Part shown: piece by piece, positions 42,455 to 50,893 of the stretch
Layout of the letters: each line of letters opens with the position of its first letter
How positions within the stretch are numbered: the first letter of the stretch is position 1
Assembly (NCBI RefSeq): GCF_010122465.1
Contig: NZ_WLZY01000008.1
Location: 248,001 to 312,000, forward strand
From: Phytoactinopolyspora mesophila
GTDB lineage: Bacteria; Actinomycetota; Actinomycetes; Jiangellales; Jiangellaceae
Length of the DNA: 64,000 nt
Direction: 5' to 3'
Position numbers and translations under genes: made by a program
Notes under the pieces: model-generated
What the model was told of the DNA's origin: nothing
Database searches by the model: none
Seen by the model: only the letters and a program-made list of their open reading frames with translations

Positions 42455-44263
42455 CTACAGCGCCCGGTTCCATTCGTGCTTGGTGGAGGTGACGCCCTGC
42501 TGAGTCGGGTTGGGGGTGACGCCCGTGACGTCGTCTGCCCAGGCCAGCAGGTAGGGGTGGGTGAACAGCGGAATGGTGGGAATGTCGGCCCACAGCTCCG
42601 CCTCGATTTGCTTCACCAGCTCACGCTGAGCGTCGATGTCGACCTCCTGCAGGAGCTCCGCGTAAAGGTCGTCGACGGTCTCGCTGGAGTAACACTGGCT
42701 GTTGTTTCCGGTGCCTTCCGGCGTGCACGACGCGGGCGTCATGAACGTGGAGGCGGTGCCGGCCACGTAGCCGGAGCCGACCCAGGCGAACATCGCGATG
42801 TCGAAGTTGCCTTCCGGAATCTCCACACCGAACGGGTCGGACGATCCCGCATCGACGACATCCCAGCCGGCCTCGTTGCAGGCGTCGCGGATCAAGGCCA
42901 CCTGGTCCTGGCGGCGCACGTTCGCCTCGGTGTAGACGATGCGCACCTCGGTGTCCACCATGTCCTTGTCCTCGAGGATCTGCCGGGCGCCCTCGATGTC
43001 CTGCTCGGCGTAATCAGGAGCGGCACTGCCCTCGACCTGGAAGTCGTAGTCATCCTGGAACGAGTACGTCAGCCGCGCGTCGAGCACCACGGCGTCCGGG
43101 TTGACCGGGTGGATCAGGTTCTCCACGATCAGCTCACGCGGCAGGCACTTGGCGAACGCCTCGCGCAGGTCGCGGTCCTCGAAGTAGTGACCCGAGCGCA
43201 TGTTGAAGTCCACGTGCTCGTAGACGAACGACTCGTCGACGTGCACCTCGACGTTCTGCAGACCCTCGAGCTGGTCCACCAGGTCCGCGGTCGGCTGCGG
43301 GTCCATGATGTCGATCTCGAGGTTTTCCAGCGCCTGGGTCTGCTGCTGAGCATCGATGAACCGGAAGATGATGGTCTCCGCGGCCGGCGGGGTGCCCCAG
43401 TAGTTCTCGTTGTACTCCGCTGTGATCGACTGACCGGCTTGCCAGTCGGTCAGCTTGTACGGGCCGGACGACGGGATCAGCTCCTCGTCGAGCAGCTCAC
43501 CCGGTGCCATGACCCAGCCGGTGTTGTAGAACTCGGCGGCCGGCAGCAGCGCGTCGACGTCGTCGTCGCGGATCGCTTGCAGCAGCTCTTCGTTGGTCAT
43601 CCCGGCTTCACGGGCCACCACGTGTGCCGGCATGTCGACGGCATCGTAGAGAACCCAGCTGGCGTTTGGCGTCTCGTACTCGGCGGTCATCGTCTTGTCA
43701 CCGAGCTCGCAGTCCGGCTTCACCCACTCGGCATAGCCGGTGGTGCCCGCGCTGGAGAACAGCGTCACCGGGTCGCCGTCGTCGTCGGTATCGGTGGGGT
43801 GCTCGTAGTAGCCCGACCTGGCCGCCCAGCCGAGCATCCAGTCGAGGCAGTCGATCGGCTCGCCGTCGGACCAGATGGCGTCCGGGTTGATGTTGAACTC
43901 CACCATCAGGGGGTCTTCGGACACGACGTCGTAGTTGCCGAACTCCTCGTTCGGGATCACCAGCCCGTCCGGGCCGTAGTCCCAGAAGTTGCCCTTCACC
44001 TGGTTGAGCACTTGGGTGTTGGCGGACAGATTGCCCTCGGACGTGTTGTTGGCGTAGTTGGTGAACTCCTGCTCGGCCGCATACGTCACAACGACGTCGT
44101 TAGGCGCATCGCCAGGGTCACCGTTCTCGTCGGCCTCGCCGTTCTCCTCGGCCGTGCCATTGTCGTCGGTCGCACCGTCATCGTCGCTGCCACAGGCGGC
44201 GAGCACGAGGGCACTTGCCGCGGCGACAGCGACAAACGCCGCGCCTCTGCGCTTGATAGTCAA
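42455..44263 (-). CDS. Family 5 extracellular solute-binding lipoprotein, TTG start
   Basis: A 602-residue lipoprotein of the peptide-binding family and first gene of the operon. The signal peptide TIKRRGAAFVAVAAASALVL ends in the lipobox LAAC. The mature N-terminus is a strongly acidic linker (GSDDDGATDDNGTAEENGEA). Family segments include SDGEPIDCLDWMLGWA and EDRDLREAFAKCLPRELIVE. TTG 44263 is chosen because GGAGGAG (44271-44277) lies 7 nt upstream and the signal peptide then has normal length; a start 42 nt further upstream has no such site. The acidic linker is common in salt-tolerant actinobacteria. Ligand unknown. Confidence 0.9.
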   Translation of the reverse strand: MTIKRRGAAFVAVAAASALVLAACGSDDDGATDDNGTAEENGEADENGDPGDAPNDVVVTYAAEQEFTNYANNTSEGNLSANTQVLNQVKGNFWDYGPDGLVIPNEEFGNYDVVSEDPLMVEFNINPDAIWSDGEPIDCLDWMLGWAARSGYYEHPTDTDDDGDPVTLFSSAGTTGYAEWVKPDCELGDKTMTAEYETPNASWVLYDAVDMPAHVVAREAGMTNEELLQAIRDDDVDALLPAAEFYNTGWVMAPGELLDEELIPSSGPYKLTDWQAGQSITAEYNENYWGTPPAAETIIFRFIDAQQQTQALENLEIDIMDPQPTADLVDQLEGLQNVEVHVDESFVYEHVDFNMRSGHYFEDRDLREAFAKCLPRELIVENLIHPVNPDAVVLDARLTYSFQDDYDFQVEGSAAPDYAEQDIEGARQILEDKDMVDTEVRIVYTEANVRRQDQVALIRDACNEAGWDVVDAGSSDPFGVEIPEGNFDIAMFAWVGSGYVAGTASTFMTPASCTPEGTGNNSQCYSSETVDDLYAELLQEVDIDAQRELVKQIEAELWADIPTIPLFTHPYLLAWADDVTGVTPNPTQQGVTSTKHEWNRAL

Positions 44264-44872
44264 GATGGGACTCCTCCGCACGTATTGGACCCAGACAGGC
44301 CCCAAAAAAGAGTTGACTCAGCCCACCATCCGTGATGGATGCGACACAAGTCACAGACAGAGACGTTACTGACCTGCAACTCAAGTGTCTCCAGATCGCG
44401 CGAAATATAACACTTAGGGCACGAAGATCAGCGGAAATTTTGTTGCAACCTCACATTCACACCGGACACCTAACTGAGGGCCCTCATAAACTCGAGTTAT
44501 GACCACTCGATATGTAAGGCCCCACGAGCCGTGCCCAGAATCCGGTCATTTTCTGTCTGCACTGTGAGACGAGTGAGGAATTACTGCTGACATTTCGAAT
44601 TTCCGACTCGGTTGAACTATCACCCAGAGCCTGCGGCTGCGGTCGGGCCGCGCGGCACGACGGCGGCCGCCGCGTCACGCCGAGCGTCACTGTGGCATGT
44701 CCCACGATTTTCGATCCGAACACCGCAAGCCCTGGATTTCCGCCGCTGCTCCATGCCAAGCTGCGTAGCTGATGAGTGCTTGTTCGCGAATCCCTGCGGG
44801 GCTCGTGTGCCCAGCGGGGGTTCAGGGACAAGCACCCCGAGCCAGCGACCGCCGACGTTCGCAGGAGGCTGC
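44264..44872. other. Long divergent intergenic region upstream of sdh and ABC operons
   Basis: 609 bp without a supported gene; clearly AT-richer than its surroundings between about 44380 and 44640. It holds two adjacent perfect palindromes, GAGGGCCCTC (44476-44485) and AACTCGAGTT (44489-44498), three bases apart, and a TATATT hexamer on the minus strand near 44404-44410. These are possible operator and promoter parts for either operon. Near its right end several GC-rich inverted sequences (44790-44845) could form an RNA leader. Open frames here have no family resemblance. Confidence 0.5.
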
Positions 44873-45169
44873 ATGAGCGCGACCAGCGCATCCGATAGCA
44901 GGGACGCGGTTGCCGCTGCCTTGACCACCCTCGAGTCAGCCGTGGCGGGCCTCCGCCGCACATACGGCGACACCTTGGGTGTTCGACGGCTAGCCAGCGA
45001 CGTATCCCGGATTCGTGACGACCTCGACGAGCTCGGTGATCCTCAGCCCGGCCGCTTGATTCCCCCTGACGGTCCCCTCGAGACCGTTCCGGACACCCCG
45101 TACGACCCCCAGATGTGGGTAGGGGCCCAGGACGAAGGTCTCGGCGCACCAGATCGGCACGCACCCTGA
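44873..45169 (+). CDS. Small protein of unknown function heading the sdh operon
   Basis: A 98-residue soluble protein. The first half is helical (AVAAALTTLESAVAGLRRTY, DVSRIRDDLDELGD); the second half is Pro/Asp-rich (DGPLETVPDTPYDPQMWVGA). I recognise no family. ATG 44873 has AGGAGG 5 nt upstream. Its TGA shares a base with the start of the membrane-subunit gene, so the two are translated together. This coupling suggests that it acts with the succinate dehydrogenase/fumarate reductase, perhaps in assembly or regulation, but nothing in the sequence shows how. Confidence 0.72.
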   Translation: MSATSASDSRDAVAAALTTLESAVAGLRRTYGDTLGVRRLASDVSRIRDDLDELGDPQPGRLIPPDGPLETVPDTPYDPQMWVGAQDEGLGAPDRHAP

Positions 45170-46041
45170 TGACAACTACCGGAACCGAACAACCCGACCC
45201 TCAACACTCCTCCGGCGCAGCGACCACCACGGCCGCGCCCAGCGGTCCTTTGACCGGCGGCGTACACGAGCCCTCGCGGGCTGACATAAGCGCCAAGACG
45301 CTGCGCAAAGATCGCTACTGGGTGGCACCTGCCGTCACGGTGATCGGCCTCGTCGCCTGGTTGACCTACGCAACGGTCCGCGTCTTCATGCAGGACTACT
45401 ACTACGTCGACGAGTTCCACTACCTGACACCGTTCTACTCGCCGTGTACGTCCACCGGATGTATCGAGGAAGCGGCGCATTTCGGTAGGTTCACGCCTAA
45501 CCACGCGCTGATCCCGTTCGCCATGCTCAGCCTGCCGTTCCTCCTGGTGTTCCGGCTGACCTGTTACTACTACCGCAAGGCGTACTACCGCAGCTTCTGG
45601 ATGTCCCCGCCGGCCTGCGCCGTGCCTGACGGACACAAGCGATACACCGGCGAGACCCGGTTCCCGCTCATCCTGCAGAACCTGCACCGCTACACGTTCT
45701 ACATAGCAACGGTCATCGTGCTGATCAACACCTGGGACTTCATCCTCGCCTTCGGCGGCACGGAAGGGTTCGGCGTCGGCCTCGGGAACGTCGTGCTGCT
45801 CATCAACGTGATAGCACTCTGGGCGTACACCTTGTCGTGCCACTCGTGCCGGCATGTGACCGGCGGCCGGTTGAAACACTTCTCCAGGAATCCGATCCGG
45901 TACCGCTGGTGGACGTTCGTGTCCAAGCTGAATACCCGGCACATGCAGTACGCCTGGATCTCGCTGGGCACCCTCGCGCTCGTCGACTTCTACGTCATGG
46001 CGGTCGCAGCCGGCTGGTTCGACGACCTCAGATTCTTCTAG
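45169..46041 (+). CDS. Succinate dehydrogenase/fumarate reductase membrane subunit
   Basis: A 290-residue membrane protein with about five helices (55-75, 113-135, 176-196, 205-223 and 262-282). It resembles the single large anchor of the Rv0247c-Rv0249c type enzyme of M. tuberculosis. Distinct segments are MQDYYYVDEFHYLTPFYSPC, FRLTCYYYRKAYYRSFWMSP and YTLSCHSCRHVTGG; conserved His residues are candidates for haem ligands. It would carry electrons between the flavoprotein/iron-sulfur pair and quinone. The N-terminal 45 residues are disordered. Position directly before the A and B subunit genes supports the call. Confidence 0.85.
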   Translation: MTTTGTEQPDPQHSSGAATTTAAPSGPLTGGVHEPSRADISAKTLRKDRYWVAPAVTVIGLVAWLTYATVRVFMQDYYYVDEFHYLTPFYSPCTSTGCIEEAAHFGRFTPNHALIPFAMLSLPFLLVFRLTCYYYRKAYYRSFWMSPPACAVPDGHKRYTGETRFPLILQNLHRYTFYIATVIVLINTWDFILAFGGTEGFGVGLGNVVLLINVIALWAYTLSCHSCRHVTGGRLKHFSRNPIRYRWWTFVSKLNTRHMQYAWISLGTLALVDFYVMAVAAGWFDDLRFF

Positions 46042-46176
46042 GCGGCGAGCCATGCACAACTCCCCTATCGCCCGGCCGAGCGTCGTCGTTCGCATGCGCT
46101 CTACCGTCTTCCCCGTTCCGTACGTTCATCCCTCGGGCTCGCACCTCAGAGGTCTTCGAGAAGGAGCCGACCGCTC

Positions 46177-47985
46177 ATGACCGACCCCAGCAGCATCGAA
46201 CGCCACAGTTACGACGTATTGGTCGTCGGCGCCGGCGGGGCGGGCCTGCGCGCAGCGATCGCCGCCCACGATGCCGGCGCCAGAGTTGCCATCATCTGCA
46301 AGTCGCTGCTCGGCAAGGCCCACACCGTCATGGCCGAAGGTGGTGCCGCGGCCGCGATGGGCAATGTGTACTCCGAAGACAACTGGCGGGTGCACTTCCG
46401 TGACACCATGCGTGGCGGGAAGATGCTCAACCACTGGCGAATGGCCCAGTTGCACGCCCAGGAAGCCCCTGACCGTATTCACGAGCTCGAAGACTGGGGC
46501 GCGCTGTTCGACCGCACGCCTGACGGCCTGATCTCCCAGCGCGACTTCGGTGGCCACCGCTATGCCCGGCTGGCGCACGTCGGCGACCGCACGGGCCTCG
46601 AGCTCATCCGCACGTTGCAGCAGCGCGCCGTAGCCCTGGGCATCGACGTCTACATGGAATGCACCATCACCAAGCTCTTCCAGAGCGGCGGGCGTATCTC
46701 CGGTGCGTTCGGCTACTGGCGCGAGAGTGGCCGGTTCATCGCCTTCGAAGCCCCCACCGTCGTACTCGCCACCGGCGGCATCGGCAAGTCCTACAAGGTC
46801 ACATCCAACTCGTGGGAGTACACCGGCGACGGCCACGCACTGGCGCTGGAGGCGGGCGCGTCGCTGGTCAATATGGAGTTCGTCCAGTTCCACCCCACCG
46901 GAATGGTCTGGCCACCGTCGGTCAAGGGCATCCTGGTCACCGAGTCGGTCCGTGGTGACGGCGGGGTCCTGCGCAACAGCGAAGGCCGCCGGTTCATGTT
47001 CGACTACATCCCCGAGTTCTTCAAGTCCGAAACGGCGGACAACGAAGACGAGGCCGATCGCTGGTACGAAGACAAGACCAACAATCGCCGCCCGCCGGAA
47101 CTGCTCCCTCGTGACGAGGTCGCTCGTGCCATCAACGCCGAGGTCAAAGCCGGTCGTGGCTCACCACACGGCGGGGTTTTCCTCGACATCGCTTCGCGGC
47201 GCTCCGAAGAGTTCATCAAGCGGCGGCTACCGTCGATGTACCACCAATTCAAAGAGCTGGCGGACGTCGACATCACCGCTGAGCCGATGGAAGTCGGCCC
47301 CACCTGTCATTACGTCATGGGTGGCGTCGCCGTCGATGCCGACACCGAGGAATCCATCGTGCCGGGCCTGTACGCCGCCGGTGAGGTTGCCGGCGGTATG
47401 CACGGAGCCAACCGGCTGGGCGGCAACTCCCTCTCCGATCTACTCGTTTTCGGACGGCGCGCCGGAACAAGCGCGGCCGAGGCCGCGGCGGCGCTGGCCG
47501 GAGAGCGGCCCACCATCCCGGACGACGACATCCGGGCCGCGGCCGAGGCCGCGCTCGCACCGTTCGAGCGCCAGGGCGGAGAGAACGCCTACACCGTGCA
47601 GCAAGACCTGCAGGACATCATGCACCGCCTCGTCGGGATCATCCGCAAGGCCGACGAGATGGAACAGGCCCTCGAGGAACTCGACACACTCAACGAGCGT
47701 TGTTCGCGGCTGAGCGTGGAGGGTCATCGCCAATACAACCCCGGCTGGCACCTGGCGTTGGACCTCCACAACATGTTGCGGGTGTCCCAGTGCATCGCGA
47801 TGGCGGCTCTGGAACGCACCGAGAGCCGCGGTGGGCATACCCGCGACGATTTCCCCGCCACCGAAGATTCCTGGGCCACCGTCAACCTGCACTGCGTGCT
47901 CGACGACGACGGATCCGTCGCCGTCCGGCACGAGGAACTGCCCAGCATGCCCGACGAGCTGCGCACGCTGTTCGAGGACAAGTGA
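46177..47985 (+). CDS. sdhA: Succinate dehydrogenase/fumarate reductase flavoprotein subunit
   Basis: A 602-residue FAD subunit. The dinucleotide-binding VVGAGGAGLRAAIAAHDAGA is at the N-terminus. The His of KAHTVMAEGGAAAAMG is the expected covalent FAD attachment site. VNMEFVQFHPTGMVWPPSVK and PTCHYVMGGVAVD carry active-site residues. The capping and C-terminal helical domains are complete. It oxidises succinate or reduces fumarate on the cytosolic side; direction cannot be told. GAAGGAG lies about 10 nt before ATG 46177. It starts 135 bp after the anchor gene and is followed by the iron-sulfur subunit. Confidence 0.94.
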   Translation: MTDPSSIERHSYDVLVVGAGGAGLRAAIAAHDAGARVAIICKSLLGKAHTVMAEGGAAAAMGNVYSEDNWRVHFRDTMRGGKMLNHWRMAQLHAQEAPDRIHELEDWGALFDRTPDGLISQRDFGGHRYARLAHVGDRTGLELIRTLQQRAVALGIDVYMECTITKLFQSGGRISGAFGYWRESGRFIAFEAPTVVLATGGIGKSYKVTSNSWEYTGDGHALALEAGASLVNMEFVQFHPTGMVWPPSVKGILVTESVRGDGGVLRNSEGRRFMFDYIPEFFKSETADNEDEADRWYEDKTNNRRPPELLPRDEVARAINAEVKAGRGSPHGGVFLDIASRRSEEFIKRRLPSMYHQFKELADVDITAEPMEVGPTCHYVMGGVAVDADTEESIVPGLYAAGEVAGGMHGANRLGGNSLSDLLVFGRRAGTSAAEAAAALAGERPTIPDDDIRAAAEAALAPFERQGGENAYTVQQDLQDIMHRLVGIIRKADEMEQALEELDTLNERCSRLSVEGHRQYNPGWHLALDLHNMLRVSQCIAMAALERTESRGGHTRDDFPATEDSWATVNLHCVLDDDGSVAVRHEELPSMPDELRTLFEDK

Positions 47986-48078
47986 TGTCCGGCCGTGTCC
48001 TGCGGGATGCGGGCCGTGGCGTCGGCCAGGCAGACCGCGGCCGGGGCCCCAGATACGTGACCGAGGAGAAATAGACAT

Positions 48079-48840
48079 ATGGGCTACGACCTGAACATGA
48101 AAGTCTGGCGCGGCGACGAATCCGGCGGCGACCTGGCCGACTACGTCGTTCCCGTCGAGGAAGGCGAAGTTGTCCTGGACGCGCTGCACCGGCTGCAGGC
48201 GACCCAGGCCGGCGACCTCGCCGTCCGCTGGAACTGCAAGGCCGGCAAATGTGGCTCGTGTAGCGCCGAGATCAACGGCAAGCCGCGGCTGACCTGCATG
48301 ACGCGGCTGTCGCTGTTCGAGCCGGACGAGACCATCACCGTCACGCCGCTGCGCACGTTCCCGGTGGTTCGCGACCTCGTCACCGACGTCTCGTACAACT
48401 ACGAGAAGGCCAAGAAGGTCCCCGCGCTGTCTCCCGAGCCACGCCAGCCCGACGGCACGTACCGGATGCAGCAGGAAGATGTGGAACGGGGTCAGGAGTT
48501 CCGCAAGTGCATCGAGTGTTTCCTGTGCCAGTCGGTGTGTCATGTCATTCGCGACCACGAAGACAACAAGGAAGCATTCTCGGGCCCACGGCTCTTCCTG
48601 CGCTACGCCGAACTCGAGATGCATCCCCTCGAAACCGGTGACCACCGCGAAGCGGCCAAGGCCGAGGCCGGTGTAGGGCTGTGCAACATCACCAAGTGCT
48701 GCACTGAGGTGTGCCCGGAGAGCATCAAGATCACCGACAACGCCATCATTCCGGTCAAGGAACGTGTCGTCGACCGCTCTTACGATCCGCTGGTCTGGCT
48801 GGGTTCGAAGATCTTCCGGCGCTCGTCGTCCGACGACTGA
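48079..48840 (+). CDS. sdhB: Succinate dehydrogenase/fumarate reductase iron-sulfur subunit
   Basis: A 253-residue iron-sulfur protein. CKAGKCGSCSAEINGKPRLT binds the [2Fe-2S] cluster, with the last Cys directly after. CIECFLCQSVC and CNITKCCTEVCPESIKI provide ligands for the [4Fe-4S] and [3Fe-4S]/[4Fe-4S] clusters. It moves electrons from the FAD subunit to the membrane anchor. The gap from sdhA is 93 bp, with GAGGAG upstream of ATG 48079. It closes the operon; no terminator hairpin is obvious in the 178 bp that follow. Confidence 0.94.
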   Translation: MGYDLNMKVWRGDESGGDLADYVVPVEEGEVVLDALHRLQATQAGDLAVRWNCKAGKCGSCSAEINGKPRLTCMTRLSLFEPDETITVTPLRTFPVVRDLVTDVSYNYEKAKKVPALSPEPRQPDGTYRMQQEDVERGQEFRKCIECFLCQSVCHVIRDHEDNKEAFSGPRLFLRYAELEMHPLETGDHREAAKAEAGVGLCNITKCCTEVCPESIKITDNAIIPVKERVVDRSYDPLVWLGSKIFRRSSSDD

Positions 48841-49018
48841 CGGCGCAAGCCGCGAAACCACTGGTATACCCGGATCGACGCACACCTTCCGAAGTAATCT
48901 CTGGAGTCGCTGGTAGGAGCCCGCGGCTGACCTCTAGGCTGTGTCGGATACGCGCGCATCGGCAGCGTTGGTCGCGCGGAGCCCGGAATCACCACCGCCA
49001 TCGCAAGGGAGCACCTCG

Positions 49019-49324
49019 ATGACTGTGTTCGACGACGACGCACTGCACGCCATGCTGGCGGGCATCCCGCAATGGTCGGGCGATTCGAAGGGCATCAGCC
49101 GCACGGTCGAAGCGGCAGACTTTCGTACCGCCATCATGATCGTCGACGACGTCGCTGAGGCGGCCGAGGAAGCCAACCACCATCCGGACATCGACATCCG
49201 CTACCGAACGCTCACGTTCCACTTGTCCACCCATTCGGCGGGTGGCGTCACCAGCGCCGACGTCGACCTCGCACGCTCTATCGACGCGATCGTCAACAGC
49301 CACGGCGCCACTTCGGACACCTGA
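49019..49324 (+). CDS. 4a-hydroxytetrahydrobiopterin dehydratase (PCD/DCoH)
   Basis: A 101-residue pterin-4a-carbinolamine dehydratase-like protein, normal family length. AEEANHHPDIDIRYRTLTF holds the paired active-site His residues, and GVTSADVDLARSIDAI is the conserved C-terminal helix. It recycles the 4a-hydroxy pterin produced by aromatic amino acid hydroxylases in known systems; no such hydroxylase is in the window, so the role here may differ. ATG 49019 has AAGGGA upstream; the frame upstream of it has no family resemblance. PadR follows after 20 bp. Confidence 0.88.
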   Translation: MTVFDDDALHAMLAGIPQWSGDSKGISRTVEAADFRTAIMIVDDVAEAAEEANHHPDIDIRYRTLTFHLSTHSAGGVTSADVDLARSIDAIVNSHGATSDT

Positions 49325-49331
49325 CGCCGCT

Positions 49332-49337
49332 TATCCT
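49332..49337 (+). promoter_or_regulatory. Leaderless -10 element (TATCCT) of PadR gene
   Basis: TATCCT ends 7 nt before ATG 49345, with no Shine-Dalgarno between. Confidence 0.45.
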
Positions 49338-49344
49338 GACAAGC

Positions 49345-49971
49345 ATGGCGCCACCACCCACCCGGCAACTCGTACTCGCGATCGTCCGGCTTCTCCAGCC
49401 GGTTCATGGCTACGACGTGCGTCGGGAGCTGATGTCGTGGGGTGCCGAAGACTGGGCGAACATCGCGCCGGGCTCGATCTACGGCGCGCTCAAAACGCTT
49501 GAGCAAGACGGGTTGATCAGCGTGGTCGACACCTCGCGCGACGGCCACCGACCGGCTCGTACAACGTACCGGGTCACCGACGAGGGCGAGAAACAGTACC
49601 ACTCGATGCTCCGCGATGCTTGGTGGGACGCCAAGCCAGCGCCGCATCCGCTGCTGGCCGCCGTCGCGCAACTGCCGTTCTCCAATCACGATGATGTCCT
49701 CGCCGCGCTCAAAGCCCGCCAGCACAGGCTGACCAGCGACATACTGGTCGCGGAGCGGGAAATCGAACGGATCCAGAGCGGTAGCGGAGACCCGCTGCAC
49801 GACACTCCGTTCCACGTTTCTGCCATGCACCGCCTGAACATCGCACTCGCCAAGGCGGAACTGGCCTGGGCGCAAGACATGGTCCACCGCATCAAGTCCG
49901 GCGACCAAGGCGTCTGGTCTTGGGAAGGGCCCGGAAATCCCCCGTCGAGTTCAGCCGGACCAGTACCCTGA
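49345..49971 (+). CDS. PadR-family transcriptional regulator
   Basis: A 208-residue PadR regulator. The winged helix covers residues 5-80: LVLAIVRLLQPVHGYDVRRE, APGSIYGALKTLEQDGLISV, and TYRVTDEGEKQYHSML. The C-terminal part (LKARQHRLTSDILVAEREIE and after) is the helical dimerisation domain of the longer subgroup. It is probably leaderless (TATCCT 7 nt before ATG). The cation-transporter gene starts 4 bp after its stop, so the regulator may control that transporter, or the two may simply be adjacent. Effector unknown. Confidence 0.9.
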   Translation: MAPPPTRQLVLAIVRLLQPVHGYDVRRELMSWGAEDWANIAPGSIYGALKTLEQDGLISVVDTSRDGHRPARTTYRVTDEGEKQYHSMLRDAWWDAKPAPHPLLAAVAQLPFSNHDDVLAALKARQHRLTSDILVAEREIERIQSGSGDPLHDTPFHVSAMHRLNIALAKAELAWAQDMVHRIKSGDQGVWSWEGPGNPPSSSAGPVP

Positions 49972-49975
49972 GCGG

Positions 49976-50887
49976 GTGAAGAACTCGCGGACTGTCACCC
50001 GCCTGATTCTCTTGTCCATTTGGGTGGCGCTTTTCTGGGCGGCTGCCGCGATTGTCTGGGGTCTCTCCGTGAGTTCCCAGATGATCGTCTTCGATGGCTT
50101 GTACTCACTTATCAGTGTGCTGCTGTCCACTCTTTCGCTCCTAGCATTCCGAGTCATCCGCAAGGGACAGAGCAAGCGTTTCCCATTCGGCCGCGACGCT
50201 TTGGAACCATTGACGATTATCGTCAAGGCAATAGCGATCGGATCACTCTGTGTCTACGCGCTGATAGTCGCGGTCATGGACCTGCTGGCAGGCGGTCGTG
50301 ACATTGACACGGGCTGGGCCGTAGCCTACGCCGCCGCGGCAACCACTGGATGTGGCATTGTCGCGTTCTACCTGCACCGCAAACAGCGCGCCGTGCGATC
50401 AGACTTGCTCCGCGCCGAGACCACTCAATGGCTGATGGATACAGTGCTGAGCGCCGGTGTGCTCGCCGGCTTCATCCTGGCCGTGATCCTGGAACGGCTC
50501 GGTCACGAGGCGGCCGCCAATTACATCGACCCGGCAATGGTGGCATTGGTGTGCCTGCTATTCCTGGTGATGCCGGCCCGGCTGCTGGGTCAGGGATTGC
50601 GCGAAGTGCTTCAAATGGCTCCTCCCGCCGATATCGAAGGGCGGTTGCGCAATTGCATCGACGCCATCGAGCAGCGGTATGGATTCGACGACTCATATCT
50701 GCGCAGCACGAAAATCGGCGGGCAACTCGTACTCGAGGTCGACTTCGTGGTGGGTGAGGAGACGTCAGCGAGATCGGTGGAATCGCTCGACACAATTCGC
50801 CAAGACATCACCGACGATCTCGGGGATCTCGGATACGACCTGTGGCTCTCCGCCTCGTTTACCGGCGATCGCAGGTGGGCTGAATAG
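49976..50887 (+). CDS. Cation diffusion facilitator-family transporter, atypical metal site
   Basis: A 303-residue membrane protein with six helices and a C-terminal ferredoxin-like domain (ADIEGRLRNCIDAIEQRYGF onward), the CDF layout. At the transport site, helix 2 has Asp40 with Ser44 where YiiP has two Asp; helix 5 has Gln151 with Asp155 where YiiP has His and Asp. So the metal-binding residues are only half conserved and the substrate may not be zinc. Base composition is less GC-rich than neighbours, which hints at transfer. GTG 49976 has TACCCT 6 nt upstream, overlapping the PadR stop. It is divergent in spirit from, but convergent with, the methyltransferase downstream. Confidence 0.82.
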   Translation: MKNSRTVTRLILLSIWVALFWAAAAIVWGLSVSSQMIVFDGLYSLISVLLSTLSLLAFRVIRKGQSKRFPFGRDALEPLTIIVKAIAIGSLCVYALIVAVMDLLAGGRDIDTGWAVAYAAAATTGCGIVAFYLHRKQRAVRSDLLRAETTQWLMDTVLSAGVLAGFILAVILERLGHEAAANYIDPAMVALVCLLFLVMPARLLGQGLREVLQMAPPADIEGRLRNCIDAIEQRYGFDDSYLRSTKIGGQLVLEVDFVVGEETSARSVESLDTIRQDITDDLGDLGYDLWLSASFTGDRRWAE

Positions 50888-50893
50888 CGGCTC

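Noticed and set aside
44264-44872. Short open frames in the gap upstream of the sdh operon
   Set aside because: None has a ribosome-binding site plus family resemblance, and base composition fits a regulatory region.
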